Assembly: GCA_013375395.1 (NCBI GenBank)
Contig: JABXJW010000005.1
Coordinates: forward strand, 1 to 51,982
DNA length: 51,982 nt
Origin: Desulfobacterales bacterium
GTDB taxonomy: Bacteria; Desulfobacterota; Desulfobacteria; Desulfobacterales; C00003060
Direction: 5' to 3'
The notes under the pieces are model-generated. The model was not told the DNA's origin and searched no databases. It saw only the letters and a list, made by a program, of their open reading frames with translations. This document shows positions 8,327 through 19,421 of this stretch, piece after piece. Made by a program: the position numbers and the translations under genes. The number at the start of each line of letters is the position of its first letter. Position 1 is the stretch's first letter.

Positions 8327-9735
8327 AACATCAGAATGGACGCATACTGATCGTAGATGACGACGTTGCCAATCTGGCCACCCTTGAGGCATATCTTGTC
8401 ACGCTGGGCTTTGCCTCCCAAAAAGCAAAAAGCGGGTTTGAGGCATTGGAAAAGGTACGGCAATCTCTGCCGGATCTTATCCTGCTTGACCTGATTATGC
8501 CCGGGATCGATGGATTCGAAGTATGCCGACGCCTGAAGTCTGACCCTGCAACCTATAAGATCGGCATTGTCGCCATTACCGCCCTCCTCGACCGTAAAAG
8601 CAACTTAAAGGCCATTGAAGCCGGTGTGGATGGTTTTTTGACCAAACCTATTGATGAGGTAGTGCTCAAGACCCACATTAACAGCCTTCTTAGGATGAAG
8701 CGTCTGGACAGCGAGCTGGAAGCTTCGCGAAGCCGCCTCGATACGATCAGAGAGTACCACCGGCGGCTTTCGCCGGGGCGAAGCAGGACCCGGGAAATTA
8801 TCGGCGAGAGTCCCCTGATAGAAGGAGTCCGGGCCATGATCAATATGGTCAAAGATTCTAAAATACCGGTCTTGATTCTTGGTGAGAGCGGCACCGGCAA
8901 GCAGTTAGCGGCGGAAGCACTACACTGGGAAGGGCGGCGGGCATCCGAACCATTTGTCCAGATCAATTGTGCAGGGTTGCAGGAAAACCTCTTGGAAAGC
9001 GAACTTTTCGGGTATGCAAAAGGGGCATTCACCGGCGCCGTGATCAACAAGAAAGGACTCATCGAGGTAGCTGAAGGAGGCACCTTGTTTGTGGATGAAA
9101 TTGCCGATATGGCTCTGGCCGTAGAGGCCAAGTTGCTGGACGTGCTTGATTCGGGTCTATTCCGTCGTCTTGGAGAAACGGTTGAGAGAAAGGCGAACGT
9201 CAGGATAATTGCTGCCACCAACCGTGAACTGAAAAAGGAAATAGAAAAAGGGCTGTTCCGTTCGGATCTTTTCTATCGCCTCAATGTTTTCGAGATTGAG
9301 ATGCCGCCGCTGCGTAAGCGTAAGGAAGACATTGCAAGGCTGGCCGAATATTTTTTGGCTTGCTCCCGTTTGGCAACGATTTCGAAAAAGACCTTTTCTT
9401 CCGACGCCCTCAAAGCCCTCCTGGAATACGACTGGCCCGGCAATGTAAGGGAACTCTCCAACGTGGTTGAAAGGGCCATTGTGTTCTCCGGACAAGATAG
9501 CGAGATTTCTCCCAAACACCTCTCCCCTGAACTGATTCGGCCAGGGGGCGCGGTCACAAGAAACGCCTATCAGGCCTCGAGCGGGATGACTCTGGCAGAG
9601 GCGGAACTGGCTTACATTAAAGAAGTGCTAGAAAAAGAACATGGTAATCGTACCCGTACTGCCCGGATACTTGGGATCTCCAGATCAACACTGAAGAAGA
9701 AGATATCCGATAATCCATCCCTGCAAAAATTGTAG
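8323..9735 (+). CDS. NtrC-family sigma-54-dependent response regulator (GAFTGA)
   Basis: The 470-residue protein has the REC / AAA+ / Fis-HTH layout. The receiver has IVDDD and phospho-acceptor D56 (LLDLIMPGIDG). The AAA+ domain shows Walker A GESGTGK near residue 187, the sigma-54-contacting GAFTGA at 234-239, Walker B GTLFVDEIADM and an arginine-rich FRSDLFYRLNVF. The C-terminus (LAEAELAYIKEVLEKEHGN, then TARILGISRSTLKKK) is a Fis-type helix-turn-helix. Such proteins bind upstream enhancers and drive ATP-dependent opening of sigma-54 promoters. Its ATG overlaps the stop of the preceding REC-DHp gene (ATGA), so the pair is cotranslated. Likely partners are the hybrid kinase and REC-DHp protein. 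I found no convincing -24/-12 promoter inside the window. Confidence 0.93.
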   Translation: MKHQNGRILIVDDDVANLATLEAYLVTLGFASQKAKSGFEALEKVRQSLPDLILLDLIMPGIDGFEVCRRLKSDPATYKIGIVAITALLDRKSNLKAIEAGVDGFLTKPIDEVVLKTHINSLLRMKRLDSELEASRSRLDTIREYHRRLSPGRSRTREIIGESPLIEGVRAMINMVKDSKIPVLILGESGTGKQLAAEALHWEGRRASEPFVQINCAGLQENLLESELFGYAKGAFTGAVINKKGLIEVAEGGTLFVDEIADMALAVEAKLLDVLDSGLFRRLGETVERKANVRIIAATNRELKKEIEKGLFRSDLFYRLNVFEIEMPPLRKRKEDIARLAEYFLACSRLATISKKTFSSDALKALLEYDWPGNVRELSNVVERAIVFSGQDSEISPKHLSPELIRPGGAVTRNAYQASSGMTLAEAELAYIKEVLEKEHGNRTRTARILGISRSTLKKKISDNPSLQKL

Positions 9736-10393
9736 CAGCTACCAACGGGAGCATGCAATAGTTTCCATCAAAATACCTGCCGGCCGACAAGCATCGCAGC
9801 ATTATCTTGCAGACAATATCAGCCTCATTAGTAAGTTGTCGAGCAAGTATGTTGCCGGCGGCGGCCATTTTTCGGCCATCTGGCAATAAATAATCGACTG
9901 CGGCTTATCTCTTGAAATAACGCTTAGATAGAGACTTTATCCGGCCGACAACCGGCCGGCCAGCCCACAATATGCCTTCCCTTTGATTCCCAAGTCAAGA
10001 TTGTTGCCATGGCTTTTATTTGTAATTTCCGGCTGTTATAAGAAGTTTGCATTTTGTTCCTCCATTGGCCCACCACTTGCTTATGGTCCAAGTTAGTTCG
10101 CTTCGCTCACACATGGAATAATGGAATGATGGAATATTGGGTTGAAAGGAATTGAGACGATTTAAAAATGGTTTTTGGCGCAAAGGTTGCGCCTGGCGGC
10201 TTGAGAACATTACATTGCGTTTCCGCTTTTCCCCACTATTCCAACATTCCAACATTCCATTATTCCATGTGGTTGACAAAGATCGACAGTCATTAACCGG
10301 CTGTTGTACAACACGAGACGTTTATTTTATTATACCGGCTGTTTGGGCAATCTCCCGCAATTGTTGGCCACACCGGAAAATGAGACACATCCA
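9736..10393. other. 658-base intergenic region
   Basis: No gene is supported here. The left part (9736-10100) has several GCCGGC-type short inverted stretches but no recognised signal. The right part holds the terminal-inverted-repeat element at 10110-10271. A TTGACA at 10273-10278 just after it lacks a good -10 partner. Short reading frames in this stretch have no family character. Confidence 0.5.
10110..10271. repeat. Short element with 19-bp perfect terminal inverted repeats
   Basis: The ends CACATGGAATAATGGAATG (10110-10128) and CATTCCATTATTCCATGTG (10253-10271) are exact reverse complements, and further TGGAAT/ATTCCA units continue inward on both sides. The interior includes a GGCGCAA/TTGCGCC hairpin and a 26-base segment (10185-10210) that recurs exactly, inverted, at 41032-41057. 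The element encodes nothing and lies in the upstream region of the receiver-kinase gene at 10394. Confidence 0.7.
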
Positions 10394-11527
10394 ATGAGCG
10401 ATGCGGACAATCTACCCCGGATTATGGTTGTGGATGATGATCCCACAAGCGGTATGATCATAGATGGATACCTCCGTCCTCACAACTATGACATCCATTT
10501 TTTTGATAACGGCGAAAAGGCGTTAAAGGCGGTCAATGAGATCGGGCCGGATCTTATCATTCTCGATATCATGATGCCGCATATGTCGGGATTTGAGGTC
10601 TGTGAGATCTTGAAGAATGAAGAAGCAACACAGGACATCCCTGTCCTGATTATTACGGCGCTTTCGGATCCTAAAGCTCATTTAAGGGCCATCGAGTCCG
10701 GTGGACAGGGATTTATAGTCAAACCTTTCAATGAGAACTTGATTCTGGCCTATGCAAAGACATTTGTCAGGATGAAGAGGATGTACGACGCACTGAAACA
10801 ACGATTGGCTTCTGATAAAGACTTTACGAGTATGACGATCCACGATTTGAACAACTTGAATTTGGCCATTTCGGCCAACCTCGAACTGGCCCTGCTGGAA
10901 GATGATGAATCCGGAGGCGCAAGCAAGTACGTGTCGGATGCCTTATCTGTTCTCAAAGGTGCAAATGAGATGCTCAAGAAACTACAGGCTGTGGATCACC
11001 TTGAAGCGAAAGAAAAGAAATTGAACCATACTCAGATCAACTTTATTGATCTGACAAATAAGGCTGTCGGGCTGCATGAGGCGGAGATGAAATTAAAGGA
11101 CCTGAGATTTGATCTGCGAAAACCGGATTTGATAAAGGTTTACGGAGATAAGGGCATGCTCTTGCGGGTATTGGAAAATGTCATAGGCAACGCGGTCAAA
11201 TTTGCTCGGCCTGCCACAAGGATAGATTTTGAGATTATAAATGGGAAAAAGGGCACAGAAGAAAGAGAAGACGGAGGCCGTACCAAGTGGCTGGAAGTAA
11301 TTGTTTCCAACCAGTGCGATCCCATACCTGAAGAATATCATAAACTAATCTTTGAAAAGTTCAAACAGGTCCCAAGCGCAAAAAGGAGAAAACCAGGCAA
11401 AGGACTGGGCCTTGCCTTCTGCAGGCTGGCCGTAGAATCACATGGAGGAAGGATCTGGCTTGAGTCCCCTCTGACAGGGAAGAACAGTGGCGTGGCCGTT
11501 CACTTCACATTGCCCGCCAGCCGCTGA
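10394..11527 (+). CDS. Receiver-histidine kinase fusion protein
   Basis: The start is ATG 10394 (MSDADNLPRIMVVDDDP), where the receiver begins; 30 in-frame upstream codons carry no domain. The 377-residue soluble protein has a receiver with D58 (IILDIMMPHMSG) and GFIVKPF, then a DHp-like helix with H150 in MTIHDLNNLN, and an ATPase domain with N box ENVIGNAVKF and G2 motif GKGLGLAFCR. The region where DxGxGIP is expected reads SNQCDPIPEEY, so the G1 box is degenerate. Receiver-first kinases often form the middle of a phosphorelay. It is separated from the main cluster by 658 bases, and its kinase activity is uncertain because of the altered G1 box. Confidence 0.87.
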   Translation: MSDADNLPRIMVVDDDPTSGMIIDGYLRPHNYDIHFFDNGEKALKAVNEIGPDLIILDIMMPHMSGFEVCEILKNEEATQDIPVLIITALSDPKAHLRAIESGGQGFIVKPFNENLILAYAKTFVRMKRMYDALKQRLASDKDFTSMTIHDLNNLNLAISANLELALLEDDESGGASKYVSDALSVLKGANEMLKKLQAVDHLEAKEKKLNHTQINFIDLTNKAVGLHEAEMKLKDLRFDLRKPDLIKVYGDKGMLLRVLENVIGNAVKFARPATRIDFEIINGKKGTEEREDGGRTKWLEVIVSNQCDPIPEEYHKLIFEKFKQVPSAKRRKPGKGLGLAFCRLAVESHGGRIWLESPLTGKNSGVAVHFTLPASR

Positions 11528-11747
11528 CAATCCTTCCACTGCGCATTCCATCACCCTGGTTTCCCTTCGTCAGCCACGCTCCCGTGAACGCTTACCGAGA
11601 CTTGACTCAAACCGATACCTGTGACAAACAATTTGATACCGGGGTCGCTCCGCTACGACGGCTGGAGGAGATCACATCTCTGCATTATCTATTGCAGAAG
11701 TATCATACGGGAGGCTTAGAGGCTATCGCTATGAACAAGGCGACGAA

Positions 11748-12764
11748 TTGAGCGGAACAAGGACCTGGAAACGGCGGATGTTTACTTGTGCATACATACT
11801 GGTCTTGCTGACGGCCTTCAGTATATGGGCCTACAAGTCGATGATCGATATTCGCCCAAAGGTGACTCGCCCCAAACTTGACGAGAACGCCCGGCAGAGC
11901 ATTGACAACCTGGAGGGACGGCTCAGGGCGCATATTGGAGTCCTTGCCGGTGAGATCGGCCGGAGAGACATCTTTGTGCCGGACAATCTGAATGCTGCTG
12001 CCGTCTATATCCGCAGGTTCTGGGAAAAGGCCGGATACGAAGTGAGCGATCAAACCTTTAGAGTGCGGAACATAACATGCAGCAATCTTGCCGTTGAAAT
12101 CCCGGGAAAATCAAACCCGGATGAAATACTGCTCGTAGGCGCCCACTATGATACGATTTCCTGGTCTCCCGGAGCAAATGACAACGGGTCTGCCGTGGCA
12201 GTTCTTCTTGAGTTGAGCCGGCTTTTCAGCGCCGAATCGACCGAAAGAACTCTTCGGTTTGTAGCCTTTGCCAATGAGGAGCCGCCCTTTTTCAAGACCG
12301 GCGCCATGGGCAGCCTTGTTTACGCCAAAGCGTGCCGCAATAGAAAAGAAGATATTGTGGCAATGGTCTGCCTTGAAACCATAGGATACTACACGGATGA
12401 AAACAAAACCCAGAAGTATCCTTTTCCGCTTGGCTTCTTTTATCCTGATAAGGGCAACTTTGTAGCCGCTGTGGGCAACCTTCGTTCAAAGGGGCTGGTC
12501 AGGTCCTTTGCTCGATTTTTCATGGAAGAAACCGATTTTCCGGTTGAATGCGCAGCCACTTTTGGCTTCATTACCGGAATTGACTGGTCTGACCACTGGT
12601 CCTTCTGGCATTGCGGTTATCCCGCCATCATGATTACAGACACTGCTCTGTTCCGTTATCCCTACTATCATTCATCTGAAGATACGCCCGACAAGATAGA
12701 CTATCACAGCCTGGCCAGGGTTGCCCATGGCATATATATGGCGTTGGCAAGGATGGTTGGCTGA
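11748..12764 (+). CDS. M28-family zinc metallopeptidase, membrane-anchored
   Basis: The 338-residue protein begins with an uncleaved-looking N-terminal membrane helix (residues about 12-28) and continues into an M28 aminopeptidase fold. Candidate zinc and catalytic residues are H133 (GAHYDT), D145 (GANDNGS), E177-E178 (FANEEPP) and H308 (YYHSSEDTPDK), all in the family order. It should hydrolyse peptides outside the cytoplasmic membrane. The start is TTG at 11748 behind AAGG; an internal ATG at 11778 would still leave the membrane helix. It stands alone, with the signalling cluster on its left and glycosyltransferase genes on its right. Confidence 0.87.
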   Translation: MSGTRTWKRRMFTCAYILVLLTAFSIWAYKSMIDIRPKVTRPKLDENARQSIDNLEGRLRAHIGVLAGEIGRRDIFVPDNLNAAAVYIRRFWEKAGYEVSDQTFRVRNITCSNLAVEIPGKSNPDEILLVGAHYDTISWSPGANDNGSAVAVLLELSRLFSAESTERTLRFVAFANEEPPFFKTGAMGSLVYAKACRNRKEDIVAMVCLETIGYYTDENKTQKYPFPLGFFYPDKGNFVAAVGNLRSKGLVRSFARFFMEETDFPVECAATFGFITGIDWSDHWSFWHCGYPAIMITDTALFRYPYYHSSEDTPDKIDYHSLARVAHGIYMALARMVG

Positions 12765-13092
12765 ATCAAGGTGTTCCCTTGATTAATTCTTTGCAAACCC
12801 GGCCCTTTTTCCCATACCGGGATTGTTGTCCACAGGGCGCCCTGGTCGTTCTTCAAGCGATTTCTACTCGTCCACGTCGTTCGCAGCGGAAATTGAACAT
12901 CGTCCAGGAGAACCATAACATCCGAAAGGTGCGCCTTGTGCGGTTCTTGCCTGTTGTGTTTGTGTCAAATGGCGCGTTAAACTCATTTGTGATAGCCAAG
13001 CTTCGCCGACTCTGTTATAATTTCAAATTTGAGCAAGGAAAAAGGCCGCTTTCATACGAGCAAGTCGATCGTGATCAAAGGAGACATTTAGG
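12765..13092. other. 328-base intergenic region
   Basis: I see no supported gene or strong regulatory signal. A short frame covering most of it has no recognisable protein character. An AAGGAG ribosome site just before 13093 belongs to the first glycosyltransferase gene. Confidence 0.45.
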
Positions 13093-14334
13093 ATGAAGAG
13101 AGTAGGATTTATATCTACGCGCATTGCCGGCACCGATGGTGTGTCTCTGGAGACCTACAAGTGGTATCAGGTCCTGGAAAGAAACGGCTACGAGTGCTTC
13201 TTTTTTGCCGGAGAACTTGACACCCCTCAGGAGCGATCCTTCCTGGAGCCCAAGGCCCATTTTGAAGATCACGAAATGTTGGAGATCCATACGGCATGTT
13301 TTGGAGTTACAATCCGCAAGGCATCGCTGTCTGCGAGAATTCAGGAGCTTAAAGATTACCTCAAGTCAAGGCTTTACGAGTTTTTGCGCCAATTTGATAT
13401 TGATCTCATCATTCCGGAAAATGCCCTGGCTGTCCCTATGAATATACCCTTGGGCCTGGCGATTACAGAACTCATAGCAGAAACAGGGATGCCGACAGTA
13501 GCTCATCACCACGATTTTAACTGGGAGCGAAAGCGCTTCCTTATTAATGCGTTTCGGGACTACCTCCACTGTGCCTTTCCGCCGAACCTCCAGTTCGTGC
13601 GCCACGTGGTGATCAATTCCGCTGCCTCACGGGAACTCAGCTTCCGCAGGGGGATCAGCAACGTGATTATTCCCAATGTCTTTGATTTTGCGGCTCCGCC
13701 CCCACCTTATCCAAACGGCAAGTTGCTCCGTGAGGAACTCGGTTTTGAAGATAATGATCTTTTTGTACTTCAACCGACCAGGGTTGTGCCTCGCAAGTGG
13801 GTTGAGCGGGGGGTCGAGCTGGTAAACCTAATGAGGTTAAGATCCCCGCGACTGGTTGTTTCTCATGAATCCGGGGACGAGGGAGGCCATTATGCACAAA
13901 GGGTCACGGAATACGCTGAACGTCTCGGCGTAGAGATCGTATACATCGGCGACAGAGTGGGATCGGCGCATTGTTTTAGACCCGGAAATGATAAGCCGTA
14001 TACCATTGACGATGTTTATCAGAATGCCGACATCGTGGCCTATCCATCGAGTTATGAAGGGTTCGGGAATGCCTTTCTTGAGGCCGTCTACTTCAAGAAA
14101 CCGATTGTGGTAAACCGATATGCAATCTTTGTCGAAGATATTGAACCGTGCGGTTTTGATGTCATTTCCTTTGAATCGTTTGTAGGCCAAGAAGTCGTTG
14201 ATCGGATCAGGCAATTTCTGGAGCCGGAAAATTTGAGACGTTCGACCGACAAAAATTACGAGCTGGGCAAAAGCTATTTCTCTTACGAGGTGTTGGAAAA
14301 GAGACTCCTTTCTTTGATCGAATCTTTTCAGTAG
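13093..14334 (+). CDS. Glycosyltransferase, GT4-like (GT-B fold)
   Basis: The 413-residue protein shows a two-domain GT-B architecture. The N-terminal half begins MKRVGFISTRIAGTDGVS, with a Gly-containing acceptor-side loop, and includes HHHDFNWER. The C-terminal half has the nucleotide-sugar side motifs LQPTRVVPRKW and DIVAYPSSYEGFGNAFLEA, the E-x7-E-like signature region of family 4. No membrane segment is seen, so it probably works at the inner membrane face on an undefined glycan or small metabolite. An AAAGGAG ribosome site precedes the ATG. It sits 30 bases before a second gene of the same superfamily, suggesting a shared transcript and pathway. Donor and acceptor cannot be read. Confidence 0.88.
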   Translation: MKRVGFISTRIAGTDGVSLETYKWYQVLERNGYECFFFAGELDTPQERSFLEPKAHFEDHEMLEIHTACFGVTIRKASLSARIQELKDYLKSRLYEFLRQFDIDLIIPENALAVPMNIPLGLAITELIAETGMPTVAHHHDFNWERKRFLINAFRDYLHCAFPPNLQFVRHVVINSAASRELSFRRGISNVIIPNVFDFAAPPPPYPNGKLLREELGFEDNDLFVLQPTRVVPRKWVERGVELVNLMRLRSPRLVVSHESGDEGGHYAQRVTEYAERLGVEIVYIGDRVGSAHCFRPGNDKPYTIDDVYQNADIVAYPSSYEGFGNAFLEAVYFKKPIVVNRYAIFVEDIEPCGFDVISFESFVGQEVVDRIRQFLEPENLRRSTDKNYELGKSYFSYEVLEKRLLSLIESFQ

Positions 14335-14364
14335 TAACCGCTCGGAAACGATCCGGGGTAGGCA

Positions 14365-15624
14365 ATGGATACTCCTTTACGAATCGGAATCTTGCACTAC
14401 TCTTGCCCGCCGGTTATAGGCGGCGTGGAAGAAATACTGAGCCAGCAGGCATCTGTCTTTCAGCGGATGGGCCACTCGGTTTCCATACTGGCCGGCATGG
14501 GGGAGGTCTATACGGAGGATTTCCCTGTACGTATAGAACCGGTGTTGGGTTCCAAGAATACCCGGATCATCAAGGTCCAGGAAGAATGCAAAAAGGGGCA
14601 TCAGGGTTCTTTAGAGCGGCCTACAAACAGGATTCATAAAATCCTCAAAGATTGGTCTCAAGGGCTTGATGTGATCATTGCCCACAACGTGCTTCACATG
14701 CCGTTCAACCTTCCCCTGACTTTGTCCTTGCGACGTCTGGCAGACTCAGAAGACGGCCCGGTAGTTGTGAGTTGGGCGCACGATTCCCCATACTTTCAAA
14801 CCAGCCCGCCGAAATATTTGAACGGCCCCCCCTGGCTGGTCCTCCAGCACCCGCATCCGAACATACACTACGTGACCATCTCGGAGTCACGAAAGAGGCT
14901 GTTTGAGAAATATTACGGAGGGACTCACTGGAAGGTCCTGCATAACGGGATCGATCCGGTGCGCTTTTTCTACCTTGACACGAATTCCGTGAGGCTGGCT
15001 GAGGAACTTGACATGTTTAGCCGCGACCTTGTCGTGGTTCAACCGTCAAGGGTCACGCCGCGAAAAAACCTTGAGCTGTCCGTCCATATCGTCCGAGGGA
15101 TCAAGCTTATGGGCCATAACGTGCTTTTTGTATTGACAGGGGCTTACGATCCTCATGAGGGGCGGGCCGTGGCCTATTACCGCAGGCTCAGGTACTGGAT
15201 CAACGAACTCGGCTTGCAGGACAACATTGCCGTATTGGCGGAATACAGGTTTCGGGATGGGAAGAAGCTGGTTCCGGACCGTGTCTTCATCCGCGATCTT
15301 TATCTAATGGCGGATCTGCTGCTTATGACAAGCAAGGATGAAGGCTTTGGGCTGCCGCTTCTGGAGGCCGGCATGATCAAGCTGCCGGTAGCTTGCTCGG
15401 AAATACCGGCGTTCAAGGAGGTAGGCGAAGGGGTTTGCTTTTTTCGGCTTGATGAGCCGCCACTCTCTATTGCCGGAAGGATCATGGAATATTTGGCGCG
15501 CTCAAATACCCACAAAATGTTCCGGAACGTCATGCGCGGATATGTATGGAATGTCCTTTGCACGAAGGATGTCCTGCCGTTCTTGCGTGAGATTGCCTCA
15601 CAATCAAATAAAACACCTTCGTAA
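14365..15624 (+). CDS. Glycosyltransferase, GT4-like (GT-B fold)
   Basis: The 419-residue protein carries the N-terminal GGVE loop (CPPVIGGVEEIL), a middle VISWAHDSP-like acceptor segment (VVSWAHDSP), and C-terminal VVQPSRVTPRKNLELS plus DLLLMTSKDEGFGLPLLEAG, the characteristic GT4 nucleotide-sugar binding region. It follows the preceding glycosyltransferase by 30 bases, with a GGGGTAGG ribosome site, and the two share layout without being near-identical. They may act in successive steps of one glycan or glycoside. No sugar-precursor genes adjoin them, so the product is unknown. Downstream, the nucleoside phosphorylase gene starts after a 113-base gap. Confidence 0.89.
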   Translation: MDTPLRIGILHYSCPPVIGGVEEILSQQASVFQRMGHSVSILAGMGEVYTEDFPVRIEPVLGSKNTRIIKVQEECKKGHQGSLERPTNRIHKILKDWSQGLDVIIAHNVLHMPFNLPLTLSLRRLADSEDGPVVVSWAHDSPYFQTSPPKYLNGPPWLVLQHPHPNIHYVTISESRKRLFEKYYGGTHWKVLHNGIDPVRFFYLDTNSVRLAEELDMFSRDLVVVQPSRVTPRKNLELSVHIVRGIKLMGHNVLFVLTGAYDPHEGRAVAYYRRLRYWINELGLQDNIAVLAEYRFRDGKKLVPDRVFIRDLYLMADLLLMTSKDEGFGLPLLEAGMIKLPVACSEIPAFKEVGEGVCFFRLDEPPLSIAGRIMEYLARSNTHKMFRNVMRGYVWNVLCTKDVLPFLREIASQSNKTPS

Positions 15625-15737
15625 AGAGGCTTTGTATCAATTCAGGTCTTTGAAAACACGGTCGCTCCAACGAACCCGTTTGCTCAATAAGGCTAAAATG
15701 ATACGAGGCTTCGATTCATCTTATTGGTCACTGTGAT

Positions 15738-18478
<2,741 letters not shown>

Positions 18479-18499
18479 TCGGCCGGTCATTAGTCATTG

Positions 18500-18802
18500 A
18501 TGACTGATAGGAGCAAGGTCGTGAAAAAGGTTAGAGCACATGTGCTGATTGACGGACGTGTACAAGGGGTCTGTTTTAGAATGGACACAAGGCGCGCGGC
18601 CTTGGAACGCAACGTTGCAGGTTGGGTGAGGAACCTGCCAGACGGCAGCGTCGAGGCCGTATTTGAGGGGGAAGAGGCTGATGTGAAATCTATGCTGAAA
18701 TGGTGCGAGGCAGGCCCACCTCTGGCCCGTGTAGGAAAAATGGACATGCAGTGGGAACCTTACACCGGAGGGTTTGACGGCTTTGAAATCACCTTTTTGT
18801 GA
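18500..18802 (+). CDS. acyP: Acylphosphatase
   Basis: The 100-residue protein is the usual acylphosphatase length. It has GRVQGVCFRMDTRR, the phosphate-binding GxVQGVxFR loop with its Arg, and GWVRNLPDGSVEAVFEG, which contains the catalytic Asn. It hydrolyses carboxyl-phosphate bonds in small acyl phosphates. ATG 18500 is preferred; a TTG three bases earlier is in frame. It is followed by a strong hairpin and faces the HU gene. Confidence 0.94.
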   Translation: MTDRSKVVKKVRAHVLIDGRVQGVCFRMDTRRAALERNVAGWVRNLPDGSVEAVFEGEEADVKSMLKWCEAGPPLARVGKMDMQWEPYTGGFDGFEITFL

Positions 18803-18809
18803 AACTGTC

Positions 18810-18847
18810 GGTTCCCGTCCGCAAAACATCTTTTGCGGACGGGAACC
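18810..18847. terminator. 17-bp perfect hairpin between convergent genes
   Basis: A 17-bp perfect stem (18810-18826 with 18831-18847) closes on the four-base loop CATC, eight bases after the acylphosphatase stop and about 30 bases before the end of the HU gene. It has no T-run on the + side. It most likely ends transcription or protects RNA ends from both directions. Confidence 0.65.
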
Positions 18848-18876
18848 GGTCAATAGCGCAAATCTGTCTGCCAGGC

Positions 18877-19149
18877 TTAGACAGCCTCTTTTAAAGCCTT
18901 GCCGGGCTTGAATCTTATCGTGTTGGAAGCCTTGATATTGATGATTTCGCCGGTTTGAGGATTTCTCCCCTTGCGCGCTTTGCGCCGCACTTTTGAAAAG
19001 GTCCCAAAGCCCACTAAAGTTACCTTCCCGTCTTTCTTCTTCAATGCCTTGGAGACGCCCTCAACAAAGGAATTGAGCGCAAGACCTGCCGCGGCTTTGG
19101 AGATCCCGGCATCATTAGCCATCTTTTCGACGAGTTCTGCCTTTGTCAT
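18877..19149 (-). CDS. hup: HU-family DNA-binding protein
   Basis: At 90 residues this is a full-length HU/IHF-family nucleoid protein: [18 protein letters not shown], then [19 protein letters not shown] (the family GFGxF and RxGRNPxTG signature) and [13 protein letters not shown]. It binds and bends DNA as a dimer. A strong AAAAGGAGG ribosome site sits 9-10 bases before the ATG, consistent with high expression. Whether it is HU or IHF-like in specificity cannot be judged. Confidence 0.97.
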   Translation of the reverse strand: MTKAELVEKMANDAGISKAAAGLALNSFVEGVSKALKKKDGKVTLVGFGTFSKVRRKARKGRNPQTGEIINIKASNTIRFKPGKALKEAV

Positions 19150-19421
19150 AATCGCTTACCTCCTTTTCGTTCAAGTTTATCCTGTTTAATATTGGCATAC
19201 AATCGTTTGTGTGGCCAATGAACAACTTCTTATACACATAGTTTACACCGATCCTTTTTTGGGAAAACCACGCTGTGACAGGCCCTCCCATACATTGATA
19301 TTATCTGGATGTCAACTTTATTTATTTTTTTATTTTTTCTTCACAGAGTGAGATCCTGCCTCGGTTTCCGATTGTCACCATCCTCTCTTGTTTGAAATAT
19401 GGGCTTTTACACGTACACCCT

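Noticed and set aside
12779-13096. 105-codon + strand frame
   Set aside because: No family character, no ribosome site, and it overlaps the start of the well-supported glycosyltransferase gene.
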